Assembly (NCBI GenBank): GCA_038380435.1
Contig: JAWZYU010000001.1
Location: 19,076,001 to 19,140,000, forward strand
Direction: 5' to 3'
Origin: Ryuthela nishihirai
Taxonomy: Eukaryota; Arthropoda; Arachnida; Araneae; Heptathelidae
Length of the DNA stretch: 64,000 nt
This document shows positions 41,993 through 52,974 of the stretch, piece by piece. A model generated the notes under the pieces. That model did no database searches, was not told the origin of the DNA, and saw nothing but the letters and a program-made list of their open reading frames with translations. The position numbers were made by a program, and so were the translations under genes. The first letter of the stretch is position 1. Every line of letters starts with the position of its first letter.

Positions 41993-42723
41993 TAGCGTGA
42001 TATATATTAAATTAATCGATTTCTTATCGACATAAAAATCCATTATATTATTATATCTTGCATATTGCATAAAAATAGGGATATACCGAACAATATATCC
42101 ATAGTTTTACGATTATTTATATTTCAAATAGAAAAACAAAAACATTTCAATAAATGAAACAATAACAAAAAAAAACTTACATACGCAGAAAGTAAAAGAA
42201 ATTTTAGATAAAAATATTAATGAGATGCTTAATAAAAAAAATGCTTTTTGCCAATTTAGTAAAATCAGCTTCAAAACCAATAGTAGTAACAGTTAGTGCT
42301 GGATACAATTTCGGTCTCTTATTTCTGATTAAAATTTTCATTTTGGATAAAATTCATTCGAGGAAAGGTTTGTTTAGAAATATAGTTTCTAGCGAACACA
42401 GTTATCATTCCTTCCGATAATCATTTGAAAAGAAGATTGATTCACAGATTTGTTGGAATATAAAATTATTTTACTCTTTTGCTTCAAAATTATTCATAAG
42501 CAATGTTTCTAGGGGGGAATTTAAGTTATTTATCGCAGTGTTTCCCAACCTATGGTTCCTGACTGCGATGCCATTAATTTAAAATTTTTTTCTTTAATTC
42601 TTAACCACCGCTGCTGACTACTGAGCATAGAAAATATAAAGTTACGACCGAAACCAAAAGGCGAACTGCTGCATGTGTGAGAATGGGGAGACCAATCGCA
42701 ACACGACAACACATCTATCACGA
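41993..42723. other. No gene seen
   Basis: AT-rich with no supported frame. The 66-residue frame at 42220 has no recognisable motif. Confidence 0.5.
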
Positions 42724-43092
42724 GGGGTCGGGAGTGGCTCAGTCGGTAGCGCGACAGGCTCGTAATCTGTAGTTTCCAGGTTTGAGTCCCAGCTGGCTCA
42801 GCGACGAGATTTATTTCCGCAAAATTCCCCGCGTTGCCCACGGTCAGTAGGCGACACCGATGGGCTTGGAAAGTCCGTCGGATGGGACGTTAAGCCGTGG
42901 CACTGTGTGCGGGAGAGCCATACCCTGTGAACGTTAAAGAACACGCTGGGTGGCCTTGACGGGAGGCTACCATCTGTCTTCCAACAGCTGTTCCAGTGGG
43001 TCCCCTCCCCCAACCTTCTCTGAGCCTTCGGGGTCCATGAGACCTCGCCATTTAGCCCACGGTGTGCAAAAAGTGCCGCTCAGAGATAAAAC
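42724..43092 (+). mobile_element. SINE-A copy
   Basis: Forward copy with a short body deletion (GGCTTGGAAAGTCCGTCGG). No clear TSD. Confidence 0.9.
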
Positions 43093-43167
43093 AGACAACC
43101 AAATCAGCTTAAGAAATTTAGTAATCTCACTCAAGTTAATACTATGGCATAGAAACCTTAACATTGT

Positions 43168-44312
43168 AATTCACTGGAGCTCAAAAGTTACGCTATAACA
43201 CATTTTATGTGAATAGGGAATTAACTTCGAAACTTCTGTCACATTTTACCATAAAAAAACAGCTTTTTATGGTAAAATGTGACTGAAGATAAATTAAAGA
43301 TCTCAATCAAATATCGATTTGACTATCTAAATCTTGATTTTCATCACTAATAAATAATTTAAAGAGTTGTAATATTTAACCATAGTAATGCTCAGCTGTG
43401 ACACTTACAAAATATTGGTGAATATCGAAAAAATTACTGACACAAACTTCTCAAATATACACTCGTTTGATTAACTACCGCAACAAATAGTTATTATTAA
43501 AATTTTAATAAACTGCTGAGGAGACTTTTTCTTATTCCACAGTTCTTAGACCTGTTATAACACAGGCAGGCCCCATATGGGCTAACACGACAAAGGCAAA
43601 TATTAAAAAACTCCACATCTATCAAAATTAAATCTTATCAAATAAAAACAAACCATGATGCCGTAAATGTCCCATGATTTGTGACCAACAGACAAATACA
43701 TGGTGATTTAGGCGTCCAACATATTTGCACACATATAAAGCAGATCTCTAAGAAATTCTTAGAATCTGTGGACACGAATCCTCACGATTTCGTTACTAAC
43801 ATTTTAAAGTATGATCATGATCCTATGAGCAGATTCAAGAGGACTGGACCATTGGTTTTCGATCAGGAACACTTTATGATCTAGTACCCTGATCTACCAT
43901 ATTTATCATTGTTTTCCTGCCCTTTGGCGCTCACCTTTTGGTAATTTTTGTGTTGTCCTTTGCGACTCATGGCATTTATTGAATATCTTCAGATGGACAA
44001 GGTTATGGGATCTTTTATCCTGGTACTTCGAAAAATCATAATTATGCTACATGCTACATATTTTCTTACTGTCATTGCTATTGTTATATATTCAAACTTC
44101 TATAACTCTTTTAATAACTAACGAATATTGAACTAAACTGAAATTCAAAATTCAAGAACTGAAATTCAAGATTTGGATAATTTGACTGAGATCGTTAATT
44201 TTTCTTCACACATTTTTACCATAAAATGCTTATTTTAGGAGTTAGGGAGTTTCGAAGTTACATTCTTATTCACGTAAAATTAGATTGAACTTAACTTTTA
44301 GGCACCAGTGTA
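43168..44312. mobile_element. Inverted-repeat element carrying a LINE fragment
   Basis: The left arm (43168-43345: CACTGGAGCTCAAAAGTTAC, AACTTCGAAACTTC, AAGATCTCAATCAAAT) is matched by the reverse complement of 44140-44312 (CACTGGTGCCTAAAAGTTAA, AACTTCGAAACTCC, GATCTCAGTCAAAT). The termini CACTGG..CCAGTG with TA on the right suggest a mariner-like or fold-back element. The left arm carries an extra perfect 20-bp hairpin at 43238-43283. Confidence 0.72.
43540..44080 (+). pseudogene. Jockey-like LINE, 3' end fragment
   Basis: PIWANTTKANIKKLHIYQN-like sequence is followed by VTNRQIHGDLGVQHI and LKYDHDPMSRFKRTGPLVF, ending at 43883. This matches the C-terminal end and 3' UTR of the LINE at 61550-62930 (VTNRQLHKDLGIDHI, LDYDHEVLNRYKRP). 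The 3' UTR shares TGCCCTTTGG, GATGGACAAGGTTATGGG and CCTGGTACTTC, then ATGCTACATGCTAC repeats. Confidence 0.8.
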
Positions 44313-45126
44313 GTTAAAGTGATTTCGTATATAATAGAGTTCCTATATAGGTTATATAGTTAGAGGTTGGCCATTTCAAAATTGGATTTGCCCTTGTGGC
44401 CCCTTTGGGGTTTATGTATAAAGCCTTTGTTATTGCCAATCAGACACTATTTTAGACCGAGATATGAACACTAGGTTTGGAGCTCATAAACGTTATTAAA
44501 GATATCGGATATCTGAAAATTGGACGGTAGGTATTGTCATCACTCGAATTGTTTGGCGTGCAAAGCTGAATGGTATTGCACGAATAATTTTGGATTTCGG
44601 AAAAGGGTAGGGTAATATTAGATACAGATTTCAGTGTTTACGACTGGAAGCACTTTAGAAAACGGCTAAAAAATTAAAGTAAATTTTAGGGTTTTTTTTA
44701 AAAAAAAGAGATATTTCGCTTTGTTGTCTGTCCGTCTGTAGACATTGAACTTTTTTGTTTATGCAGATAAATAAAAAATTCCTTTTTGTGTTTAAAAAGT
44801 ACAAATGATATATTACGATTTGCATTTTTCGAATTTCCCAAAAGTTATAACTGCGCCCTCTAATGGTGGAAAAAAATTAAAACTCCAAAATATCAAACGA
44901 ATATTGCAAACGATGTAGCTATGATAGAAGTGTGAAATTTTGGTGTTGAAACGTGAAGGTTATGAAGTTACCATTGGCAACAAAGACTTGACCCTTTAGA
45001 CCCACGGGGGGGATGCAATTTTGTTTTTACAGAAAATTGTACGTTTTTAGAGATAAATGTAAAAAAAAAATTGGGGTTGGACAGGTATCGATGAAATATT
45101 ACAATTTGCATTTTCCGAATCTCCCA
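44313..45126. repeat. Diverged dispersed repeats, no gene
   Basis: 44390-44515 (CCCCTTTGGGGTTTATGT, TTGTTATTGCCAATCAG, TTGGAGCTCA) recurs at 53300-53420. 44740-44870 and 45015-45120 share a module (AGATAAAT, TATTACRATTTGCATTTT) with each other and with 32935-33080. Confidence 0.6.
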
Positions 45127-45540
45127 TGGGGCGGGGGTAGCTCAGTCGGTAGCGCGCCAGGCTCGCAATCTGCAGTTCCCAGGTTCGAGTCCCAGCTGGG
45201 TCAACGTTGAGATTTATATCCGCAAAATCACAAAGACCAACGAAGGGTCAGCTCCGCAAAATTCCCCGCCTTGCCCACGGTCAGTAGGGGACACCGATGG
45301 GCTTGGAAAGGCCGCCGTCCGTCGGATGGGACGTTAAGCCGTGGCCCCGTATGTGGTAGAGCCATATCCTGTGCACGTTAAAGAACACGCTGGATGGCCT
45401 AGACGGGAGACTACCATCTGTTTCCCAACAGCTGTTCCAGTGGATCCCCTCCCCCAACCTTCTCTGAGCTTTTGGGGTCCATGTGACCTGGCCATTTAGC
45501 CCATTGTGTGCAAAAAAAGTGCCGCTCAGAGGTAAAGCAG
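45127..45540 (+). mobile_element. SINE-A with an extra internal segment
   Basis: Full-length copy. About 31 bp (CACAAAGACCAACGAAGG and neighbours) sits between the head and body, and the same sequence borders the SINE-A at 46601-46935. Confidence 0.9.
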
Positions 45541-45800
45541 CCTAATCGAATCTCTGCACATTAAAGAACACGTTGGATTACCTTGACGGGAGGCAGCCAT
45601 CTTTCTCCTAACAGCTGTCCAGTGGGTCCCCTCCCCCAAATCTTCTCTGAGCATTCCGGGTCTTTGTGACGTGTCCATTTAACACATAGCGTGCCAAAAA
45701 GTGCTGCTCAGAGGGAAAACAGCCTAATCGAATCCTTGCACATTAAAGAGCACACTGGATGACTTTGACGAGAGGGTGCCATTTTTCTTCTAACAGCTGT
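45541..45800 (+). repeat. Tandem diverged SINE-A 3' ends
   Basis: Two consecutive units start AGCCTAATCGAATC and contain GCACATTAAAGARCACR, TAACAGCTGTC and CTCAGAGGGAAAACAGCC. Period about 180 bp, the second unit incomplete. Confidence 0.8.
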
Positions 45801-45814
45801 CGCCCCCCCCCCTC

Positions 45815-46330
45815 CCCCGATAGGGGACCACCTTGACGTGGTGGTGGTGGGGGGGGGGGGGGGCTGAATGGTGCCTCTGTGAAGTAGGGTAACGGCTCGT
45901 TATTTCCTCATTTGCACGTTGGGATGTAGCCTTTGGTGGCAGAGCCTGTGAAGGTCTGCGGACTGGTTTGAGAGGGGACAGTCTAGTAGGCTTATTCGCT
46001 TGCTCAGGGAAGATTTAGGTTGAAGCCCCGATGGAGGGGCTGTGGCTGAGAGTACTACGGACTGGGCTTGGGGAAACTGATCTTGTGGGCTCATCGGTGC
46101 AGCCTAAGTGAAATTGGGGTACAGACTGCTTCTGGGGGGCAGCTGGTGCATGGCACTATGGAGAGGACGAAGTTGGAGGCTTGCGACTTGGGTATGGACA
46201 GGTTGACAGGCTTATCGATGGAAAAGCCAAACGAAGAGTCTCCACAACGTGAGTCGAGTCAACTTAGATTAACATATCTTTGTTTGTGGCTAACCGGGGA
46301 ACAGATTAGATTTAGGTTTTGACCGATGGA
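45815..46330 (+). other. Possible LINE 5' leader with a strong hairpin
   Basis: After a C-run, GGGGACCACCTTGACGTGGT forms a stem with the following GTGGTGG, and then a long G-run. Downstream is GC-richer, unlike its surroundings. A short frame at 46068-46322 has no recognised domain. I recall similar leaders in arthropod RTE-like transcripts, so the assignment is tentative. Confidence 0.3.
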
Positions 46331-46377
46331 TGAACCTTCCTTCTATAGGATTGTTCGTATCCGACATACGAGCATAC

Positions 46378-46433
46378 CTGGGAACCACAGATTACGAGCC
46401 TGGCGCGCTACCGACTGAGCCACCCCCGCCCCA
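46378..46433 (-). mobile_element. SINE-A head fragment
   Basis: GGGAACCACAGATTACGAGC and GCGCTACCGACTGAGCCACC, head only. 46434-46600 next to it shows nothing recognisable except a short SINE tail piece near 46580. Confidence 0.85.
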
Positions 46434-46600
46434 AGTAGCCGTGGATTAGATGTGTCCTTGTGGCGCTGTCTTGCCCCGGCGTAAGTAGTGGTGTTCATCG
46501 CATTCTTCCCATAGATGGTGTGCAGCGATATGCTCCGGTACATCTGGGACTTACCTTTATCTAATGTAATGTTCGCTTCCCCCCAACCTTCTCTGAGTTT

Positions 46601-46935
46601 TCGGGTTGGGTTGTTTTACCTCTGAGCGGCACTTTTTTGCACACAGTGAGCTAAATGGCCAGGTCACAAGCACCCCGAAGGCTCAGAGAAGGTTGGGAGA
46701 GGGGACCCACTGCAAGAGCTGTTGGGAGACAGATGGTAACCTCCCGTCAAGGCCATCCAGCGTGTTCTTTAACGTGCACACAGCATGGCTCTCCCGCACA
46801 CGGGACCACGGCTTAACGTCCCATCCGACATACGGAAGCCTTTCCAAACCCATCGGTGTCCCCTACTGACAGTGGGCAAGGCGGGGATTTTTGCGCAGCT
46901 GAGCCTTCGTTGGTCTTTGTGATTTGTGAATTTTG
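46601..46935 (-). mobile_element. SINE-A, 5' part replaced
   Basis: Tail and body are normal. Where the head should follow, the sequence reads GCTGAGCCTTCGTTGGTCTT, the same extra segment found inside the SINE at 45127. Confidence 0.87.
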
Positions 46936-47035
46936 TTGTTGATTTTACACTGAAAATTAGTAAGTAATGATTTCATTTATGTTTACATCATTTTAAAATT
47001 AAAACTGATTTTTTCCCTGTTTAAATCTTCTGCAG

Positions 47036-47229
47036 CACTTCAATGTCGAAATGGAGAGGTTTTCAAGACCTGTGGTTCCAACTGCCCAAGGACCTGCCAG
47101 AGTATTCGTCGCAGTTACCAAATTCCTATATTTCACAGTGGATGCGTCCCTGGGTGCTTCTGTGAGGACAACAAAATCAGAGGCAATGATGGACAATGTA
47201 TTTTTCCCAGAGATTGCCGATTTCATTGA
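47036..47229 (+). CDS. Terminal exon of a TIL-domain (trypsin inhibitor-like) protein, partial
   Basis: Likely a secreted serine-protease inhibitor of the TIL family. The exon starts after TTTTTTCCCTGTTTAAATCTTCTGCAG, a typical acceptor (pyrimidine tract 47009-47030, AG at 47034-47035). With two bases carried over, the frame from 47038 reads LQCRNGEVFKTCGSNCPRTC, continues with SGCVPGCFCEDN and GQCIFPRDCRFH, and stops at TGA 47227-47229. The Cys order C..TC.SNC..TC...GC..GCFC...QC....DC fits TIL domains. Nine cysteines are visible where the full pattern has ten; the one expected near the reactive loop is not seen. The signal-peptide exon is not identified upstream and may lie beyond the SINE at 46601 or outside the window. 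This is the only likely host gene; it could also be a recent pseudogene. Confidence 0.7.
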
Positions 47230-47408
47230 AACTTCTGAATGTTTTGCACGAGAAGCCAACTTGTACTTCTACTGATTGTGTTTTTTTTAAGGACCAAATT
47301 CTTGTTGCCAAACCCCTCTTACTTAATTTTCAATGGGGTAAAAAAAAATTTTCCAAATGCGTTTGCTTTTCCTCAGTTTGTATTTCATTTGCTTTTAAGC
47401 AGGAGGAG

Positions 47409-47414
47409 AATAAA
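47409..47414 (+). promoter_or_regulatory. Polyadenylation signal AATAAA
   Basis: AATAAA about 180 bases after the TIL stop codon. A 3' UTR of this size is plausible and ends before the SINE-A at 47478. Confidence 0.5.
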
Positions 47415-47477
47415 ATAATTGTAGTTTCGTTCATCGTTGATATTGTTTGCTTTATAAGGTCAGTACATTTGGAAAAG

Positions 47478-47662
47478 CGAGGGTTGGGTTGTTCGGTTGT
47501 TTTACCACTGAGCGGCACTTTTTTTGCACACCATGGGCTAAATGGCCAGGTCACATGGACCCCGAAGGCTCAGAGAAGGTTGGGTGAGGGGACCCGCTGG
47601 AACAGCTGTTGGGACACAGATGGTAGCCTCCCGTCAAGGCCATCCAGCGTGTTCTTTAACGT
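47478..47662 (-). mobile_element. SINE-A tail and body, truncated
   Basis: Runs from GGTTGTTTTACCACTGAGCG to GTGTTCTTTAACG and is directly followed by another SINE-A tail, as in a tandem partial duplication. Confidence 0.87.
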
Positions 47663-47990
47663 TGGGTTGTTTTACCTCTGAGCGGCACTTTTTTACACAC
47701 CATGGGCTAAATGGCCAGGTCACATGGACCCCGAAGTCTCAGAGAAGGTTGGGTGAGGGGACCCGCTGGAACAGCTGTTGGGAGCCATCCAGCGTGTTCT
47801 TTAACGTGCACGGGTATGGCTCTCCCACACACGGGGCCACGGCTTAACGTCCCATCCGACGGACGGCGGCCTTTTCAAGCCCATCGGTGTCCCCTAAAGA
47901 CCGTGGGCAGGGCGGGGAGTTTTGCGGAGATAAATCTCAACGCTGACCCACCTGGGACTCGAACGTGGGAAGTACAGATTACGAGCCTCG
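47663..47990 (-). mobile_element. SINE-A with damaged head
   Basis: Shares CAGAGAAGGTTGGGTGAGGG and GACCCGCTGGAACAGC with the preceding fragment, which supports local duplication. A body deletion joins GTTGGGAG to CCATCC. The head ends in GAGCCTCGCACGCG. Confidence 0.87.
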
Positions 47991-48029
47991 CACGCGCGAA
48001 AAGTTGGCCACTGTGCCAGAAACTTACGC

Positions 48030-48960
48030 GGGAAGTTGGTTCACGTCATTTTTCAGGATATGGTAGTCCTTGCGTGTCGACGAATCAGGATAATTAGCAA
48101 CTTTGCCTTGTGGTTGTCAGTACCAGAAACGCTACTTGAACACGCAGGTATACAGTGACTCGCCAACTGATGGAGCACCTCATATCTGTCAGTAACATTC
48201 ACTGAAGCTTGCAATAAGTTGGAATGCAAAGGAGGTGTTCTTTCCTCTGCATATAGCTCACTCAAAATCACATGCACGGAAGATTGCAGGGTGCAACGAA
48301 CGAGCAGAATGACATGATGAGTGGTGGTAGTATTAGAACAATATGACCATCTATCATACATATACTATGGTAGGTGGTCATATTATTCTAATACGATTGT
48401 GTATTGTCTCCAGCGATGAGGCCCACATCTGTTTGGGATAGAATGATAGTCGCACTAACACGTGTGGCGACATAACAATGAAAGAGGTTCTACGTGGTGT
48501 ATTGTTGATCACCATGTAAGCGGCCACTGCTGAGACCTGATGTTAGGTACCATCTCTTATGACAATTGAACTTCTCTCATAACGATGGAGGGTAATTCAA
48601 CCATCCAGCGGTATCTCGATACAATTCACCACCCTATGGTTTTACCACTCCTGCATTGCATGCCAAACACCACATTCCAGCAGAATAATTCCAGATCACA
48701 TACCGCACGCATTGCTCAATAGTGTCTATAAGCCATTCCCGTGCTACCATGGCTAGCTCAGTTGCTGTATCTATCGCCGATTGAGCACATCTGGGACCTG
48801 AACGATGTCTTCATGAAACGACATCTGAGGATAGAACTGACTCATAATGTGACGGATCTTAAGTACAAGTGCAGCAAATCTGGAGGACATTATTAGGAAA
48901 CTTTTTTATTCAGTTCCTAATGTATTGTATTGTCGCGAAAGGCAGCAACACCTCGTACTG
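48030..48960 (+). pseudogene. Tc1-like transposase remnant
   Basis: 48055-48190 matches the second helix-turn-helix part (YGSPCVSTNQDN, then RQLMEHLISVSNIH in pieces). 48405-48470 reads IVSSDEAHICLG, the first catalytic Asp block. 48675-48810 reads TFQQNNSRSHTARIAQ, then VLPWLAQLLYLSPIEHIWDL. The usual QQDNARPHTA has N in place of the second catalytic D. Stops and frameshifts are frequent. A fold-back insert at 48333-48398 lies between the DNA-binding and catalytic halves. Confidence 0.75.
48333..48398. mobile_element. Short fold-back element
   Basis: AATATGACCATCTATCATAC and CTATGGTAGGTGGTCATATT pair as arms of about 30 bp around ATATA. The arms contain AATATGACCACCTA, also seen at the unit joints of the 5986-6930 array and in the element at 8172. 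Confidence 0.7.
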
Positions 48961-49186
48961 ATGTTACCGTAATATTCTTATATCCAACTCATTAAACGGG
49001 GTGAGAAAACGATCATTTGTTATCTACACTACTACCTTTTCAGTAACTTTGCATCATAAGCATGATATTCTTTCTTATTGAGGAAATATTTGATGAGGAG
49101 TGTACATATATTTTTTTTAAATCAGAAACAGAAATAGGTAATGATAATTTATTACTGTTAAAATTAATTTCTAAATGAACTTTATA

Positions 49187-49562
49187 CACTGGTGGAAATT
49201 GAAAAAAAGAACACCATTAACAATTGAAGCGTAATTATGAGATTTATTTAGTAGAAACAACTTGTTGAGAAAGGACAGTGATTTCATGTGTGGAGTGATT
49301 CAATGTTTATTTAATCTTTTAATGAATGTTATATTTTACAGAAGACACATTTTAATAAGATGTTGAACCTCCTCGAGCAGCAATTCAAGCTTCCAATCTG
49401 GCATGCGATCGGTCGTACAAATGATGCATATCACGCTGGGGGATACCATTCCATGCGCTTTCAACTTGGACGCGAAATTCAGCGATGGTCGTTGCCTGCC
49501 GTGGTCCGCGGAAGAGTCTTTCTCCGATCCAGTCCCAGATATGCTCGATTGGAGACAATATA
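49187..49562 (-). pseudogene. Tc1/mariner transposase C-terminus and terminal repeat
   Basis: On the minus strand 49562-49360 reads SPIEHIWDWIGERLFRG-like sequence, then ATTIAEFRVQVESAWNGIPQ and RLEAIAARGGSTSY-like sequence with a premature stop. SPIEH holds the third catalytic residue. At the left, ACACTGGTGGAAATTGAAAA looks like the terminal repeat. The rest of the element is missing to the right. Confidence 0.75.
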
Positions 49563-50603
49563 AAAAATAGATAAAGAGATTGTGATTATTGAGTGTATCT
49601 AACCGTTGCTTTTCTTTCGTTTTCTTATCTACGTGGAATATTCTACCAGTTATATAGAAATAAATATATATATACCCTACTCGTTATATAGAAATAAATA
49701 TAAATTTATATAATAACCGTCCGAAGTTTCTCAGCGGTAATATTTGTATTATGGAAAATGATTGAATAATTATGCTTATAGTTTTATTATATTATCATAA
49801 TTTACTATAATGTAAAAATTGAAAACCTGCTATCTTAAACAATACGTTAGATTAAAATTAATCTGTTGTAATTTGCAACATAAAAATTGTTTTTTTATCA
49901 ATATTCTCGGGTCAAATTCACGTCGTAGCTAATTTGAAAAATGACGTGAAAGTTTTTAAAGTTATAAACCCGTTTCAAGGGATATTTGACAGATCAGGCC
50001 TTAAAATATTTCGACACGTTTAAGTACTGATGGTTATTGTCAAATACGGAAAACCTTAATTTCGATTACTTTATGAATATGACAGACGGAATTAATTTCG
50101 TATATAGGTCGTGATTTGCCATAATTGGTAAAAAAATACTGTTCTTTAAATTCCTTCAAATAAAAATAAAAATCAGAACAAATTTTAGGTATGATTAATA
50201 TATTATTTTTAAAAAACGAGAAAATGTGAATTTTCCTTGGAACACTTTTGACAGTCAAGCCTGATTTCGTGCGTATGTTTCCCTATAAATCGTCGTCACC
50301 CTAACAATTAAGAGTATCTCAAAATATTGGAAAATTGAAATAATTCATATTTAAAATCCTTTATTATTTTATCTTCTACAACAGGCTCCGTTCAACCCGG
50401 TATTCATTGCAAAAGAATTTGCTGCTCATAAAACAAATAATCAAAATCTTGATTCTAGCTCATTTATTCCAATTTCTTGATCAAACAGTTTTGGTTTATA
50501 TAATTAAACGATTTTTACTATTCATACTACTCATTAAAAATGTGTATTTTTATTTTTAATGAAAAGATTTTCTTGATTCTTTAAAAAACATTTTTTTTTT
50601 TGC
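49563..50603. other. No gene seen
   Basis: Strongly AT-rich. The minus-strand 72-residue frame near 50040 has no recognised motif. TATAGAAATAAATATA is repeated near 49655 and 49686. Confidence 0.5.
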
Positions 50604-50786
50604 TATGCTTGGCTACTGAACTAAGGGTCCTGGGTTCGAGTCCCGGGTAAGGCATGGATGTAAGTGTCGTTTTTCTGCTGAGGTCCTGCCATCCTCTCAG
50701 ACCTTCTACTATGGTATATAAACTGACAGGCTCCTGTCAGACCTCTGTGGCAAGCAGCTGCTTGAGGGGGTATTTATTTTTTTTTA
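50604..50786 (+). mobile_element. SINE-B, slightly 5'-truncated
   Basis: Contains GGCTACTGAACTAAGGGTCC, B box GGGTTCGAGTCCCGGG and the full body to CAAGCAGCTGCTTGAGGGGG. The A box is lost. Confidence 0.9.
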
Positions 50787-51991
50787 TTCAGTACTCATTT
50801 AGAAATATATGTTTACTTTTGTAAGTAGAGAATTTTTAATGCGGCTTTTTAAGGATATAGTTTTTTCCTATTGGCTCTACATTAAGTTTGGGTTGGAAGC
50901 GACTGCTCTAGAGTCTGACAAAATTGCATTTACATCTTCGGGTATCGTGAATATTTTGAAATGTGTCGGAATTTATCTCATTGTTTCAGGTTAAGATTTT
51001 CTGACAAACTGAGGCATCTAACATGCACTCAAGGAAACAAAATTTAAAACACTCATAAACGTGGAATGCAGTGACACCAAATCATTACCATACCTAGATC
51101 GGATGTCCTATCCAAATGATTCCATGTACGACAGCATGATGCGGATGAGTGACATTTCTGTGTGGATGTAGATGATGGTCACATCAGGGTTTGGCGTTGC
51201 CATACCTAACTATTAAGACCAGTGGGAGAAATCTTCTTGTGTGTTTGTATGTTGTATGAGAAACCGCAACAAGCCATATCAAGCTTCTAGGTTATCTCTA
51301 TCCTTTGTGTAGGGGAGTACCTACTTCTCCTTAAAAAAGAACCAATCACATCCAAATTTCATAGCATTTCTGAGATCTGTGACCGAAAATACTCTCAGAA
51401 ATCAATATTTAGCTGTCTAGTGCTAGAGATTTAACATTTAATATACTTTATGTTGTGTTATAGAAACACATCGTCTTCAAACTGTGTTATGTCACATCGA
51501 TATAACATAATATCCTGCTTCACTCCTCTATTAAATAAAACGGAAAATCTACAGCATCAAAGAATTGATTTAGAAATATATTTGACATATTTTACACATT
51601 AGTCGTAAAATCTGTCCTCGTGGAATCTCTATAGCAATAAATAAGCTAAGACAAAACTAAATTCTTTATACATCTAACGACACTTCAGATACATCTAACT
51701 GAGAATTTATCGAAAATAAAACGAGTACCACTTCACAATTTTATTGATTCCAATACATATAAACATTTTTTCGTGATAATTGTAGCTACCTGTTGAAATA
51801 TTAAAATAATATTTAAAAAAATTAACGATTCGCTTCAATTCAACAAATATCCCCGTAAGTACACAAAATGTCCTGCTCCAGTTTCTACATTTGTAGAAAT
51901 TGAATTATTTACCAAATAAAAAAATTGAATCTTCAAGGATTTATCAACCATCTCAGCTATTTTTTCACTTGGACATTTCTGTATTAGTGTC
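50787..51991. other. No intact gene; possible Tc1 scrap
   Basis: 51155-51215 can be read as VDVDDGHIRVWRCH, like the DDGRIRVWR block of Tc1-type transposases, with stops around it. The plus-strand 61-residue frame at 50809 has no recognised motif. The rest is AT-rich. Confidence 0.4.
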
Positions 51992-52916
51992 AAAGAAGGT
52001 CTAAGGAGAAGAAGGCTAGCTTCGCACAAGCGTAAGTGGCGCCGCTCTGCGAAATTTTACCGAAGCTGAACGTGGCAAATTGATGTGCATGCACAAAAAC
52101 AACTGTAAGGGGCGATCTGCGCATGCGCAGTGCAATGATTTTTAGTCCACTGCAGCTGTGGTTTGTCTTACTCTTGGTATATTTATAGCGATTTAATCAG
52201 TGTTTCAACCTGTCTAACACCCATGACTGTTTGGCATAGTGATAGCTGACCCTAAAGTTATTCAGTGAGTATTTTATCCCGTTCAGGAGTATATTTTACG
52301 ATACCTGGAAAAGCCGATGTATGTTTATTTTGAGTAATTTTGCAGAATTTTTTAAATTAATATGTAAATTAATACATTTAATCATCTTGCGAACATGTAA
52401 GTCAATGTATGTTGCAGTTTGGTGTTCCCTGGAGCATATCGACATATATAGGTGTCTGCAGTTTGTTCTAATAGTAATTTTTTTATGGTTGATACGAGAA
52501 GTGCCTGCTGCCATCTATTTAGTTTATACAAGTAAGAAACTCGATGTGACTTTAATTGAAAATATCCTAAAATCTAATAAATATAATTAAACAAACATGT
52601 TGTCTCGCATTAAGCCATAAATTTCAATTTATTATAATATATTAAATATAGTAGAATGTTCAAAATGTTAAAATTTCTATGCTGAGCAAAGCTACCTCTC
52701 GTTTTACAAAATGAGATTTTATTAAGGAAAACAATTTTAACAAATCCTTGTGAAAAGCAAATCATGATGGTAAAATTAGTCACGTGGTGTAAGCTATTTA
52801 AAACCTCGCTGGGCGGTGGAAAAATAACGCAAGGAACTGGCTCCTCTCCCTGGCTAGGTGGCTTCACTGCAATACACGAATTTACCATGTTTAGAGGGCG
52901 CTGCAATCGATCAGAT
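51992..52916. mobile_element. Element X, copy 2
   Basis: Starts CAAAGAAGGTCTAAGGAGAA and is collinear with 9319-10255 (GCGCATGCGCAGTGCAATGA, GAAGTGCCTGCTGCCATC, AGAGGGCGCTGCAATCGA). The 3' inverted repeat is missing because a SINE-A head fragment adjoins. The short frame starting MFILSN is conserved in position with copy 1 but resembles no known protein. Confidence 0.85.
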
Positions 52917-52974
52917 CTCCTGGGAACTACAGATTACGAGCCTGGCGCGCTACCGACTGAGCCACACCAGCCCC
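52917..52974 (-). mobile_element. SINE-A head fragment at the element X border
   Basis: GGGAACTACAGATTACGAGC to ACTGAGCCACACCAGCCCCC, head only. Confidence 0.87.
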
